DNA of 64,000 nucleotides from Candidatus Obscuribacter sp. (GCA_021772095.1 JADYXR010000205.1:24825-88824); one strand, 5' to 3'; counted from the stretch's first letter, positions 18,041 to 28,617 are shown. Numbers and translations: made by a program. The notes: generated by a model from the sequence alone, not told the origin.

Positions 18041-18676
18041 TTACTCGTTCTTTTTCTTTGAAAGAGATTGTGCGTCGACAAGCGCTTGCTCGGCGGCTCG
18101 GCGATACCACTCGGAGGCGATGTATTCATCAGCAACTACGCCGCGGCCGTCTTGATAGATCTTCGCCAGTTTCATTTGCGCTTCGACTACACCTTGTTCG
18201 GCTGCAGCCAAATACCATTTGTGCGCCGCGGTTTCATCGAGAGTCGTGCCTCTTCCGAAGGAATACATTTCACCGAGATTGAATTGTGCTATCTGATGTC
18301 CTTGTTCTGCGGCGCGTTGATACCACTCGAAGGCTTCGTCGGCATCGAGATGGACACCTTTTCCAACGAGGTACATTTTCGCCAGCGCGAACTGAGCATC
18401 AGCATCGCCAGCTTCCGCTCCTTTTCGATAAGTCGAGCAGGCAAGTCTGACATTTAGAGGAACACCAGTTCCGTACTCATACTTTAATCCCAAGGCGTTC
18501 AACGCTGGTGCATAGCCGGAAGCGCATGCAGCTTTCAACCAGTCAATCGATTGTTTAGCATCAGGAGCGCAGCCTTCGCCGGTTTCATAGCGCAGGGATA
18601 ATTCCAACTGTGCGGCGGCATTGCCAGCCTCCGCGGCAGCAGTAAGCCTATCCAACGTTTCAAGCTCAATTCGCAT
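18041..18676 (-). CDS. Sel1-like repeat protein
   Basis: Five or six consecutive Sel1 repeats of about 36 residues, each with the A-x-x-G-x-x-x-A-Q...L-G-x-x-Y-x-x-G-x-G-V signature (GDADAQFALAKMYLVGKGV, GHQIAQFNLGEMYSFGRGT). There is no signal peptide, so it is probably a cytoplasmic adaptor. Sel1 proteins scaffold signalling or stress complexes. The gene stands alone, and the repeated hairpin element lies just past its stop. Confidence 0.85.
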   Translation of the reverse strand: MRIELETLDRLTAAAEAGNAAAQLELSLRYETGEGCAPDAKQSIDWLKAACASGYAPALNALGLKYEYGTGVPLNVRLACSTYRKGAEAGDADAQFALAKMYLVGKGVHLDADEAFEWYQRAAEQGHQIAQFNLGEMYSFGRGTTLDETAAHKWYLAAAEQGVVEAQMKLAKIYQDGRGVVADEYIASEWYRRAAEQALVDAQSLSKKKNE

Positions 18677-18818
18677 GCGTTTTACTATACCAGCAGCCAG
18701 TTCGCATTCAAACCAATAGCGGCAATGTCATTCTTTCCTTTCATCACAAACCTGTATCATCGCCGACCACGAGCGTTCCTTACGCTGCTGCGTTAGTATC
18801 AGAATCGGAAGAAATTTT

Positions 18819-19079
18819 ATGCAGGGAAGAAAGATTCAACGGACAAGCACACCGCCGCCAGGGTTGTTGTACTTTCCAGATTTTATTAGCGAGGACGAGG
18901 AGCGCGAGTTTATTCGATGTTCGTGCAGAGCGGCAGCACAGCTTGGCTCCTACGAAATCGACGCCCAATTCGATGACTTTCAGAACCGTGCGCGACACAT
19001 ACAAGGCGGAATCAGCGGAATCGGCTTGAAACTGTCGAGCCATAGAATCAGCCTTTGCGGCAGTTCTCAAGCGCCATAA
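18819..19079 (+). pseudogene. Possible remnant of an AlkB-like 2OG-Fe(II) dioxygenase
   Basis: The ORF begins with a segment that resembles the start of AlkB-type dioxygenases (PPGLLYFPDFISEDEEREFI), then continues as unrelated low-quality sequence for 60 residues with none of the HxD...H iron ligands. I checked the other two forward frames and did not find the continuation, so a single frameshift does not explain it. It could also be an unrelated short protein. It sits directly upstream of the frameshifted efflux operon. Confidence 0.35.
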
Positions 19080-19191
19080 TTAAAGGAATATCAAAATATC
19101 CACAAGAACTATTGATTCTGTCTCATAATCGTTTTACCCTTGCCAGTAGTGAAGGCATTTCTAAGGATGGACTTCACGGTGGAGAAAACGC

Positions 19192-20795
19192 GTGAAGCCG
19201 GAATCGTCAAAATCAACAGAGGCGCATCGACTTCAGCCGTTGGATGCGGGCAATCCGACAGAGGTGGAGCCTCGCAATGGTCGTGTTGCGACCGTGGAAG
19301 CGCAGCATCTCAGTGATCCGGATCGCATCGAACTTTCGGCGAGAATTGAAAGTTTGGGTCGCGCTGAAAATTTTAAAACGGAAAATCTAATCGCATCATC
19401 AAGCCTCCCGGACGCAACAGCAGTCGCGTCCGACATCAAGCAGAAGAAGTTCTGGACCGGCAAGAAGATCGCCATCGCGGCTTCGTTGTCAGTCGCTTTG
19501 ATTGCGGGTTCAGCGTTTGGATACCAAACCTATCAGAATTCTCAAAAGTCTAAAGCCGATGCCACCACGTCACCAGCAGTGGTGACAGTGTCGACGGATA
19601 CCGCGCGTACTCAACTCGTGGAAGACGCGCTCAGCGTCACGGGTTCAATATGGGCGTGGGATCCGTTAAGCCTCGGTCCTGAAGTAAGCGGATTGCGCAT
19701 CACATCGATAAATGTTGAAGAAGGCGATCACGTTAAAAAGGGACAAGTGCTTGCGACACTGAACTCGGCATTGCTGCGAGCGCAGTTGGATCAAGCAAAG
19801 GCGCGCTTGAACTCGAGTCAAGCAAACCTCAACAAATCGATTCAGCCTAATCGTCCTGAAGATATTATTGCACTGCGGGCGATGCTCGCTCAGGCGGAAG
19901 CTACTGTCGCGCAAGAAGAAGCGAAGCAACATCAAGCGCACGCGACCCTGAAGAACGCAGAAGTTACAGCGCGTAGATTTACAGAATTTCTCGCGCCGGA
20001 GCGATCAGCACTCAAGATTCAGACAATCGAGAGATGGCCGCGACCAACGCGCGCGAAGAAGTAAAAAATTCCGACGAAAAAATCAACGCGGCGAAATCCG
20101 CGGTCGATCAGGCGCGGCAGCGTTTACTCGTTGCCACACGCGGTGGTCGGGCAGAGGATGTTCAAATTTCGCGAGCCACTGTTGCGGAAATCAAAGCGCA
20201 GGTGCAACATCTCGAACAGCAGATCGCGCAAACGATTGTTCGCGCACCTGATGATGGATTGATATCGCGACGTGACGGTCACATCGGCGACATCACCACC
20301 GCCGGGACGCCACTGTTCGCCATGGTTCGCATGAATCGTATGGAGTTGCGTGCGCAGGTTTCCGATATCGACATCGCGAAAATTCATCCTGGTCAAACAG
20401 TGAAAGTAACCATTCGAGAAGAGGATGCCAAGCCGGTTATCGGCAAGGTGCGTCTGGTCAATCCGCTCGTTGATACTTCAACGCGACTCGGAATTGTGAG
20501 AATCGATTTGCCTGCAGACGCTGGGCTGAAGCCGGGTATGTTTGTTCGCGGCGAAATCGGTTTAGGCCAACACGATTCGGTGACGGTCCCAGTTGGCTCG
20601 CTTGTCACTCGCAACGGCGAGTCGGTAGTGTTCAAACTCGATTCTGAAAATCACGCGCTCAGCACGCACGTGATACCAGGAATCAGAACAGAACAGTTTG
20701 TCGAGATCAAAGAAGGCTTGTCGCCCGGCGACAGAGTCGTAGCTAAAGGCGCCAGGTTCCTCCAACATCGAGATGTGGTGCGAGTTTCGAAATGA
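19192..20795 (+). pseudogene. RND efflux periplasmic adaptor (HlyD/AcrA family), frameshifted
   Basis: The two track ORFs (19192-20064 and 20034-20795) are the halves of one adaptor protein. The first half holds an N-terminal cytoplasmic tail, one TM segment (IAIAASLSVALIAGSAFGY), the lipoyl half-motif GDHVKKGQVLATLNSALL and the coiled coil. The second half holds the coiled-coil return, the second lipoyl half (ISRRDGHIGD...AGTPLFAMV) and the beta-barrel. In the second frame, the sequence just before the second ORF reads ISRAGAISTQDSDNREMAATN, the expected continuation, so one base was lost in GAATTT near 19984-19989. The span is one base short of a whole number of codons. The GTG start has GGAG 8 nt upstream. 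Confidence 0.85.
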
Positions 20796-23700
20796 ACTGG
20801 AATATTTCCGCCTGGTGCATTCGTAATCCAATTCCTCCTGTAATTCTCTTTCTTCTCCTTACTGTTTCAGGGATACTCGCGCTCGTTTCGCTCGGTATTG
20901 AAGAAGAACCAAACATTGATGTGCCCTGGGTTTCCGTAACTGTTACGCAGAGCGGCGCCGCACCAATGGAATTGGAAACACAAATTACGCGCCGAGTCGA
21001 AGACGCGGTGGCCGGTGTCGCCAATGTGAAACACATTCGATCTACTTTGCACACCGGCGTCTCCAACACCGATGTCGAATTCGAGCTCGGCACCAACAGC
21101 GACCGTGCCACCAACGACGTGCGCGAGGCCGTGACCCGCATTCGGCAACACATGCCGCGCGGCATCGACGAACCGATCATCCAGCGCCAGGATTTCGTCG
21201 GCGATTCCGGCATCACTTATATCGTCGAATCCAAAGATCGCTCGGCGATGGATTTGACTTATTTGATTGAAAACGATTTCTCGCGGCAGCTGATGGCGAC
21301 GCCTGGAATCGGGCAAGTCTATCGATTCGGTGGTGTGGATCAACAAATCCTCGTCGACCTGGATCCGGTGCGTTTAGAAGCGCTCGGAGTGACCGCCGAC
21401 ATGGTCAATCAACAGCTCCGAGGACTGAACATAAATCTGCCTGGTGGACGCGGCGAGATTGGCTCATCGGAACAATCGATCAGAACGCTCGGCAGCTCTC
21501 ATGACGTGGCGACCTTGAAGTCAACACGCATCGCGTTACCCGGAGGACGCTGGGTGGCACTGAACGCGTTGGGTGAAGTTACCAACGGCTCGTCTGAACA
21601 GCGCCACATGGCACTGCTGGACGGCAAGCCCGCAGTCGGCATGGAAGTAGTTCGACGCCGTGGACACAACATTGTATCTGTCGAAAAAGACGCCGACCGC
21701 ATCGTGGCGGAACTCAGTAAAAAATATCCGGATATCAAACTCACTCGCGTTTTCAGTGGTGCCCGTTATGTTCGCGAATCATGCGAAGCGACCTTCGAAT
21801 CACTGATTCTAGGGGCGCTTCTGGCGGTTATTGTAATCTGGGCGTTTCTACGCGACAGCAGAGCGGCTGCGATATCCGCGCTGGCAATGCCATTATCTGT
21901 GATACCAACTTTCGCGTTCATGAAAGCGGTCAATTTTACTCTCAATGATATGTCTTTGCTCGGACTTGCGCTGGTCATCGGAATCCTGGTCGACGACGCG
22001 ATCGTTGAAATCGAAAACATCGTACGGCACATGAACATGGGCAAAAGCCCATATCAGGCTGCTATTGATGCCGCCGACGAGATCGGTTTAGCCGTCGTTG
22101 CGACAACGTTAGCCGCTGTGGTTGTGTTCCTTCCGGTTGCATTCATGGGTGGAATTCCAGGACAATTTTTCAGGCAGTTCGGTCTAACAGTATCCGTAGC
22201 CGTGTTTTGCTCACTACTCGTAGCGCGACTAATCACGCCACTTATGGCAGCTTACTGGCTCAAGGATTCGAAAGAAGATCACAGCGAGAGCTTCAAAACA
22301 AAATCTATGATGGTGCTCTAAATGTCGTGATCAAACATCGATTGATTACAGTCATCGCCGGAATTATTTTCTTCGCGGCAAGCATCTACCTTTTCCAATC
22401 ACTGCCCACATCGCTCGTCTCGAGAATCGACCGCGGTGAGTCACACGTCAACATTGAACTACCGCCGGGTTCTAAACTTCGCGACACCATTGAGGTTGTT
22501 CAGCAGCTCAGCTTCATCGTTTTAAAGCATCCTGAGGTAAAGACCATCTTCGCCAATGCTGGCAGTGGTGGCGAAGTGAACAACGGACGGCTGATCATCT
22601 TATTGAAACCACGCGATCAGCGAAAATTATCGCAAGATGAATTCGAAGAGGCGATTCGTCCGGAGCTGCTACAAGTTCCCGGTGCGCGCATCAACTTCGG
22701 CGGCGGCTGGGGATCCGGGGCGGTCCATATCCTTCTGACCAGCCACGATCCGGAAGTTCTCGTTCAAACAGCACAAGAACTTTTAAAACAAGTTCGCGGC
22801 GTGCCCGGTCTCACCGATATTCAGTCCAGCGCTGCAGCACTGAGACCAGAACTGGTTGTCCATCCTGATTTCGCTCGCGCAGCAGAACAAGGCGTGTCGG
22901 TCGAAGCGATCGCTCGCACCGCACTAGTTGCCACCATGGGTGATATCGACGCTAATCGTCCGAAATTTGATCTGAGTGACAGACAGATACCAATTGTGGT
23001 GCGCATCGATCCTAAGTTTCGGCACAAACTTTCGGTAATCGGCAATCTCAAAGTCGCCGGAACAGGCGGACGACTCGTCCCACTTTCCAGCGTCGCGCAC
23101 GTCGAATTCGACAGTGGTTTGTTCAAAGTCGATCGCTACGATCGCGCACGGCAGGTTTCCGTCACTGCAAAATTTGGAGCCGGTTTAACACTCGGCGAAG
23201 CAATCAAAAAGATTCACGACCTGCCGGCATTCAAACATATGCCTCCATCAGTGAAAGAACACAAAGCTGGTGACGCCGAAATTCAGAGCGATATTTTCGG
23301 CGGCTTCGGCTATTCGATCATCACCGGAGTCTTGCTGATTTACGCTGTTCTCGTTCTTCTGTTCCGCGGATTCCTGCAACCGTTCACAATCATGATGTCG
23401 CTGCCTCTGTCGCTGGGTGGCGCGCTGATTGGACTGCTCTTGTTCAACAAACCAATCGATATGTACGCGTTGATTGGCATCGTCATGTTGATGGGACTGG
23501 TCACGAAGAACGCGATTCTGCTGGTTGAGTATTGCCTCGTCGCGATGAAGAACGGCATGACCCAAAACGAAGCAATTTTCAGCGCCGGTCGAACGAGAAT
23601 GCGTCCGATTCTTATGACGACTACCGCGATGATCGCAGGCATGATGCCGATTGCAATTGGCTTAGGCGCGGGTGCCGAGGCACGAGCACCAATGGCAATT

Positions 23701-23892
23701 GCTGTTGTCGGTGGTTTGTTCATGTCCACGATACTGACACTACTTGTGGTGCCAGTTGTTTTCACTTACATGGACGACTTCCAGCGTTTCCTTGCCAAAA
23801 GATTCAAAAAAGATAGTCCCGCGCACGCAGCAACAACTACGCAGAGCGCCGCGTCGAACGAACCCGTTGCCTCTGAAATTGTACAAAAATAG
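20792..23892 (+). pseudogene. RND multidrug efflux pump (AcrB/HAE1-like), frameshifted
   Basis: The two track ORFs (20792-22321 and 22207-23892) together make one pump of about 1033 residues, the normal length. The first half has TM1-TM6 with the proton-relay pair in GILVDDAIVEIENI; the second has TM7-TM12 with the conserved Lys in LVTKNAILLVEY. This proton-relay set fits a drug (HAE) rather than metal pump. The reading frame shifts by -1 between the halves, best explained by a missing A in TTCAAAACAAAATC near 22293-22303, giving SFKNKIYDGALN when repaired. The start overlaps the adaptor stop as ATGA. If the shift is real, the pump is inactive. Confidence 0.87.
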
Positions 23893-23939
23893 CCGCGCGG
23901 AATCGCAAATTGCTTCAGCTGCTTGAGCGACTTCAACTG

Positions 23940-24007
23940 CTCAGCTGCTTCAGTTGCTCAGCTGCTTCAGTTGAACAGCGGCTTCAGTTGAACAGTTGCT
24001 TCAGTTG
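23940..24007 (+). repeat. 17-bp tandem repeat downstream of the efflux pump
   Basis: Four units of CTCAGCTGCTTCAGTTG-type sequence (units 3 and 4 begin AACAG), preceded by degenerate copies from about 23910. It starts 47 bp after the pump's stop codon. Confidence 0.85.
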
Positions 24008-24055
24008 TTCATTTACCGATATTCGTTAAAAGAGTCGCAAATGAATTGCAACGAT

Positions 24056-24244
24056 TCAACCGCGACATTTGGCACAGCAGCGAAAATCTAGACTTGGCAA
24101 ATTGGGATCGAGATCCAGACTCGGTGAATCATTTCCATGCCAGTCAGCGTCGGAAAACAATAAGGAGCCATCAACATCGAGCACATTGAAACCAGCCAGG
24201 AGACTGGCGAAGTCAATATTCTGATCTGGAACGTTATGTGACAT
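24056..24244 (-). CDS. Possible small acidic protein, unknown
   Basis: An open frame with protein-like composition (NIDFASLLAGFNVLDVDGSLLFSD..., ending RCCAKCRG). The track start at 24292 would place the opposing promoter inside the gene; ATG 24244 fits the layout better. No ribosome-binding site is evident, and I do not recognise it. It is divergent from the gene at 24332. Confidence 0.35.
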   Translation of the reverse strand: MSHNVPDQNIDFASLLAGFNVLDVDGSLLFSDADWHGNDSPSLDLDPNLPSLDFRCCAKCRG

Positions 24245-24268
24245 AGTCTCGGTTGAAGGGTCAGGATT

Positions 24269-24277
24269 TGCTATAAT
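24269..24277 (+). promoter_or_regulatory. Extended -10 promoter for the 24332 gene
   Basis: TGCTATAAT combines a perfect -10 hexamer with the TGN extension. A weak CGGTTG could serve as -35 (24250-24255, 16-bp spacer). It lies 55 bp upstream of the start codon. Confidence 0.5.
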
Positions 24278-24331
24278 CGCAGGCATAGTCACAAAAGTCC
24301 ATTTAATTCTGGGCGCGAGGAGTTCGAACTA

Positions 24332-24928
24332 ATGGTTGAGAAGCCACCATCTGATTCTAGCGATGCCGACAAACGACCTTACGTTTATCAGGAAATCGAA
24401 CGTCAACTGATGACGTTGATTAGTCAGGAGAATCAGGACGCTGCCAAAAATATCTTTGCAGATTTGCTAAAAATGGGACGCGACGGCTATCAGTTCGGCG
24501 TCGATTTGATTAGTGAACTTTGCACGGAACTCACCGGCGTTAAATCGCTTCAGATCGTCCCCAAAGGTCCGCTTGAACTCGACGTGGATATTAAGCGCAA
24601 GAATGAACTGGTGCTGAAGTTTAAGCACACCATCGCGCCGCTGATCGACATTACCGCGATCACGTTCGGCGAAGATTTAAATTTTGGCGCAGTGGTCGAC
24701 AAAGAGAAAAAAGGATTGCGAATGAACATTCGTCGCGGTCTAAAACTATCACTCAAACTCGGTCCACTGGACAGCACCATCGATGTAAAAGGAAGCGCGT
24801 TGCTTTCACGAAACGACCGCAATCAACTGTTGTTATCTACCACGGTCGTGGTTCCAGGGATGGATAACCCAGTCACACTGTCGATTCCATTGACGCAGAT
24901 TTTTGCTCAACGTAAAAGCGGGCAGTAA
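24332..24928 (+). CDS. Conserved-looking protein of unknown function
   Basis: A 198-residue soluble protein with no signal peptide or TM segment that I do not recognise. The N-terminal third is helical and charged (YVYQEIERQLMTLISQENQDAAKNIFADLL). The C-terminal two thirds are beta-rich with alternating hydrophobic/charged stretches (LELDVDIKRKNELVLKF, MNIRRGLKLSLKLGPL, QLLLSTTVVVPGM), which suggests a beta-barrel or lipid-binding sandwich. The ribosome-binding site GAGGAG is 9 nt from the ATG, and an extended -10 promoter lies upstream. Clear coding character; function open. Confidence 0.75.
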   Translation: MVEKPPSDSSDADKRPYVYQEIERQLMTLISQENQDAAKNIFADLLKMGRDGYQFGVDLISELCTELTGVKSLQIVPKGPLELDVDIKRKNELVLKFKHTIAPLIDITAITFGEDLNFGAVVDKEKKGLRMNIRRGLKLSLKLGPLDSTIDVKGSALLSRNDRNQLLLSTTVVVPGMDNPVTLSIPLTQIFAQRKSGQ

Positions 24929-25107
24929 GAACCAAACGCTTCGCACCGAGTTTTTAAAACGAGAAGAGTTTCAAAACGAGAACTAGTGCTCCTAACAGTA
25001 CAAGTTTTCAAAACAAAAGACGTGCACCAAACACAACAAGTGCTTAGAACAAAACACGTGAAGTGCTTCAGTCGAATAAATCCAAAGTGATACCATCAAC
25101 GTTACAA

Positions 25108-25859
25108 CTATCGTGGCGTGAAAAAGTTTCTGAACATCTGTCCGAAAGTTCCAGCGACAGTCTTGGGCGCATCTTCATCCTCTTGCGCAATCGCTGACAC
25201 GAAATTTTTTGTTTGTTCGACCGTAATCGTCGGAGTCAACGGCGGAACGTTTGGATCGACATGACAGTCGAGCACCACCGGTGATGTCGCAGCGAGTGCA
25301 GCACTTAACGCTGGATAGATATCCTCAGGCGTGAGAATTTTGATTCCTTTCAATCCGATAGAATCCGCGTAGTCTGCGTACGAAAACGCGGGAATGTCCT
25401 GCGATGCCTCAAACTTCGGATCGCCCTCCATCGTTCGCATCTCCCACGTCACAAAATTCAAATCTTTATTGTTTAGAACTAAAACAATCAATCGTGGATC
25501 GAGCCACTCCTTCCAATATTTGGCGACCGTGAGCAACTCTGCATTTCCTCCCATCTGCATTGCACCATCGCCAACGAACGCAAACGCGGGACGTTCGGGA
25601 AAAGCGAATTTAGCCGCGATCGCATAAGGCAGTGCGCAGCCCATCGACGCGATATTCAAGTTCGTCGCGGCATGATGGCGTCCGCGTCCGGCGGGCTCGC
25701 CATCACTTCATGGCGCACCTGGACGAAATCAATTAGTTCATTACTGCGATTAAGCGCTGCAAGAAGCGGATTGATGCCATCACCCGGATATCCATATATT
25801 CGTTTCACACCCCAATCAGAAAGCCGGTTTACTACGAAATCACTGATATTCTCGCTCAT
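25108..25859 (-). pseudogene. ThDP-dependent enzyme (pyruvate oxidase/acetolactate synthase-like) with large internal deletion
   Basis: The N-terminal ORF (25656-25859) is the beginning of a thiamine-diphosphate enzyme: VNRLSDWGVKRIYGYPGDGINPLLAAL...FVQVRHEVMA, with the usual catalytic-Glu position in RHE. It breaks off after about 55 residues. In another frame, the C-terminal ThDP-binding domain follows at once: ASMGCALPYAIAAKF..FVGDGAMQMGGNAEL with the GDG...N metal motif. Intact family members have about 550-600 residues, so some 330-350 central residues are missing and the frames no longer match. It cannot make a normal enzyme. The cause may be a real deletion or a misassembly. Confidence 0.8.
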
Positions 25860-26146
25860 AAAAAATTTCCTGTTGTTGTGCTTGCAAACGCTCGCCGCTA
25901 TTGGGTCCGCAAATTTTAGTGCTGTATTACTAGTAGCGAAAATTCACCTCTGCGAAGACGTAGACAGCATAAAAAGTACGAAATTGTCACCTTCCATTCA
26001 TCACCCGAACCAATTGTCAGGGATCTCCCCAGTGTCACTCCTGGGCGAAACGCCTATTCTGGTTAAGCTGGTGAGCACACATTCCCATTTACTAGTGGGC
26101 TGCCCGGCGTTGTCCGAATGCAAGCTATACTCAAGGAACCGCCGAT

Positions 26147-27100
26147 ATGAACGACAGTGCTCCGGCCGTTGAAGTGACAGACCTTCGCAAGACGTACAAA
26201 GGAGGCAACGTTTGCGCGCTCGACGGCATTAGTTTCACAGTCGGGCAAGGCGAAATTTTTGGCTTGATCGGACCCAATGGTGCAGGCAAAACGACTTTGA
26301 TCGGCTGCCTGCTTGCCCTCCTGCAGCCCGATTCCGGCAGCGTTCGAATATTCGGTAAGCCCGCGGATTTTATGTCTGTTCGAAAAGAGACAGGTTATGT
26401 TCCTGAACGCTCGGATTTCGAGCACTGGATGTCCGGTCGGCAATTTCTCGAATATCATCACGGTTTGGCAGGACTAAACAAAAGCACTCGCAAACGCGAC
26501 ATCGACGAATGTCTGGAGATGGTTGAACTGGCGAAGTCGTCCTGGGATCGGCACCTGCGCACTTACTCTCGGGGCATGCTTCAACGCCTCAACATCGCGC
26601 AACTCTTAATTGGTAAACCAAAACTCGCACTGCTCGATGAACCGACTCTAGGATTAGATCCAACTGGAGTTACTGTGGTTCGAAACGTGATTAAAAACAT
26701 GCGAGAGATGGGAGTGACAGCAATCATCAATTCGCATCAACTGGATGAAGTAGAGCGGCTCTGCGACAGGGTCGCATTCATCCGTCAAGGCAAGATTGCG
26801 TCGATTGAAACGATCAAAGGCGGAACGATCACCGACTACATTTTGTTCGTAAGGTGGAGCGAAAATCAACTGAACGGATCCCTTGGATCCGTGGTGGAGA
26901 GAGCCGCCGCGTTGTCGCATACAGCACTGAACGAGTGCCACCACGACTGGGGTCGCTTCCGCGTAAGAGATCATCTTGCGGCAACTGAACTTCTTAAACG
27001 ACTCATTGCAGAAGGTGTTCCTATCGAAGAAGCCGTCCCCGAACGGATGCGTCTAGAGCAGTTGTTTGCTGGAGAACAGGGAGGCGAGTCAAATGAATAG
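26147..27100 (+). CDS. ABC transporter ATP-binding protein (CcmA/NatA type)
   Basis: Walker A GPNGAGKTTLIG (about 42-53), the signature YSRGMLQRLNIAQ, Walker B LALLDEPTLGLDP and the switch His in INSHQLDEVERL are all present, so it is a competent ATPase. A C-terminal regulatory extension of about 100 residues is typical of two-component ABC-2 exporters. The stop overlaps the permease start by 8 bp, so the two are translated together. Together with the permease it makes an ABC-2 type exporter; the cargo is unknown. The third gene of the operon suggests a link to extracytoplasmic proteins or maturation. Confidence 0.92.
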   Translation: MNDSAPAVEVTDLRKTYKGGNVCALDGISFTVGQGEIFGLIGPNGAGKTTLIGCLLALLQPDSGSVRIFGKPADFMSVRKETGYVPERSDFEHWMSGRQFLEYHHGLAGLNKSTRKRDIDECLEMVELAKSSWDRHLRTYSRGMLQRLNIAQLLIGKPKLALLDEPTLGLDPTGVTVVRNVIKNMREMGVTAIINSHQLDEVERLCDRVAFIRQGKIASIETIKGGTITDYILFVRWSENQLNGSLGSVVERAAALSHTALNECHHDWGRFRVRDHLAATELLKRLIAEGVPIEEAVPERMRLEQLFAGEQGGESNE

Positions 27101-27881
27101 CACCATCATGAAGTTCACCGCAATGTCGGCGTGCCTCGACCCACTAAAGCTACTCTACGTCTTTATGCTCGGCTTCGTCATGCCCATCGGTATGAAAGTC
27201 GCGTCTATGTTTCACGGTGCCTCTGATTCGCAAACATTCGAGATGCTCACAGGCAAAGTCGGAGTCGCGTTCGTTTTAATGGTACTCTGCCTCGGTCTCG
27301 CTGGAAATAGCGCCACACAAGGACGAGGAGGAGAATACCTACCTTTGATTTTTACGCGACCGGTGACGCGTTCAGAATACGTTTTGAGCAAGTGGTTAGT
27401 CATCACATTGATCGGTGGAACACTAGCCGCACTGCAGAACATCATCGTCGCCGCGATTGGTTACAGCATGGGTGAAGTTATCACATTCTCTGCAGTGTTC
27501 AGCATGATCGTCGAACGATTCATGGATGCAGGATTAATATCCGCAGCAATGATTTTGACAATGCTGAACAAAAAACCTGCGTTCCAGATCGTGGCGATAC
27601 TTTCATTCTACATTTGGCTTGCCGGTCAAACCATACCACCAGTCAGCGTTGCCGGGATGAGTGCGGGCGGAGATTTATCAATCGAAGCAACCAAGTTTAT
27701 GCTTTCTGCATCACAATACATTGCTGACTTGATACTACCGACGGTGAACGTCTACGATTTGATCAGCACTAAAGTTTTGTCACTGTCACCATTGCTTTCT
27801 TATCTATCAGCGGTCACTCTTTATCTTGCATTTGCAATCGCGTCGACGAACAAAAGGGAGTTTTTCTATGGCACCAACTAA
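27093..27881 (+). CDS. ABC-2 type transporter permease
   Basis: The 262-residue protein has about six TM segments (ending LSYLSAVTLYLAFAIA). The conserved LPLIFTRPVTRSEYVLSKW segment is typical of ABC-2 permeases, where a coupling helix meets the ATPase. ATG 27093 with GGAGGCGAG upstream is preferred over the track's 27066. It overlaps the ATPase gene by 8 bp and the next gene by 14 bp, so the three form a tight operon. Confidence 0.85.
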   Translation: MNSTIMKFTAMSACLDPLKLLYVFMLGFVMPIGMKVASMFHGASDSQTFEMLTGKVGVAFVLMVLCLGLAGNSATQGRGGEYLPLIFTRPVTRSEYVLSKWLVITLIGGTLAALQNIIVAAIGYSMGEVITFSAVFSMIVERFMDAGLISAAMILTMLNKKPAFQIVAILSFYIWLAGQTIPPVSVAGMSAGGDLSIEATKFMLSASQYIADLILPTVNVYDLISTKVLSLSPLLSYLSAVTLYLAFAIASTNKREFFYGTN

Positions 27882-28617
27882 TCCCGAGAGCAAGTCCAAT
27901 GACAGATCGACAAGAGTGATGCCGCAAGCACTTGTGCTGGTCGCTGCGCTGTTTCTGGTCGGAAGAATCACAGACATTGGATTTCAACTAGCGCGTTCAT
28001 CAGCACCACAGGCAGTGCAGCAATCGATCCAGTGGCACGACCTTCCGGAACTGACAATGGATTCGAATTCGTTCAAAACAAAACAGGAATTTGTGCCACC
28101 ACCAGTGCTTGATGTTTCTCCTGAGACAAAACAGGAGATCGATAAAGTTCTGACGCTCAGCCGCGATCAGAATAAATACGTGCTCTATGAATTCTATGCG
28201 CCGTGGTCCGATCCTTGCAAAAAAATGGAGGCGACCTCGCTGGCCAACGAACAAGTCAACGCTCTGGTAGAGCAGCATTTCATGCCGTTTCGCGTTACAG
28301 ATCGATTGAAGCAACTGGGAAAGAATCCTCGTTTAGTCACCGACCTCCAGAAGAAGTATAGAATCTTCGCTTTCCCAACCCTCGTCATCGTTGATGAGCG
28401 CGGGGAGACGGCGGCAACTCTGGTCGGAAATTGTTCGTCGCTGACCACGTATCGATTCTTGAGTCGAACCATACATTCGCTTGAGCAAAAGAGCCGCGCC
28501 CAGCAGGGAACAAGGATTGGCAGCGACCCGCGGAGCACCCACGAAATATCCGGAATTGTTTCAAGTACCACCGCTTCCAGCAATCAAACTCTTGCCGTGG
28601 AATCGCCTAAAGGATAG
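27868..28617 (+). CDS. Membrane-anchored thioredoxin-fold protein with a single active-site Cys
   Basis: One TM anchor (MPQALVLVAALFLVGRI) precedes a thioredoxin fold with YEFYAPWSDPCKKME where thioredoxins have WCGPC: the first Cys is Ser and only the second remains. The cis-Pro loop FAFPTLVIVDERG is intact. Similar single-Cys variants act as chaperones, isomerase-like or metal-binding proteins rather than disulfide oxidoreductases. ATG 27868 follows GGGAG and overlaps the permease end. The fixed position in an ABC exporter operon suggests it serves the exporter's cargo; that is inference. A polar, Ser/Thr-rich tail ends the protein. Confidence 0.75.
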   Translation: MAPTNPESKSNDRSTRVMPQALVLVAALFLVGRITDIGFQLARSSAPQAVQQSIQWHDLPELTMDSNSFKTKQEFVPPPVLDVSPETKQEIDKVLTLSRDQNKYVLYEFYAPWSDPCKKMEATSLANEQVNALVEQHFMPFRVTDRLKQLGKNPRLVTDLQKKYRIFAFPTLVIVDERGETAATLVGNCSSLTTYRFLSRTIHSLEQKSRAQQGTRIGSDPRSTHEISGIVSSTTASSNQTLAVESPKG

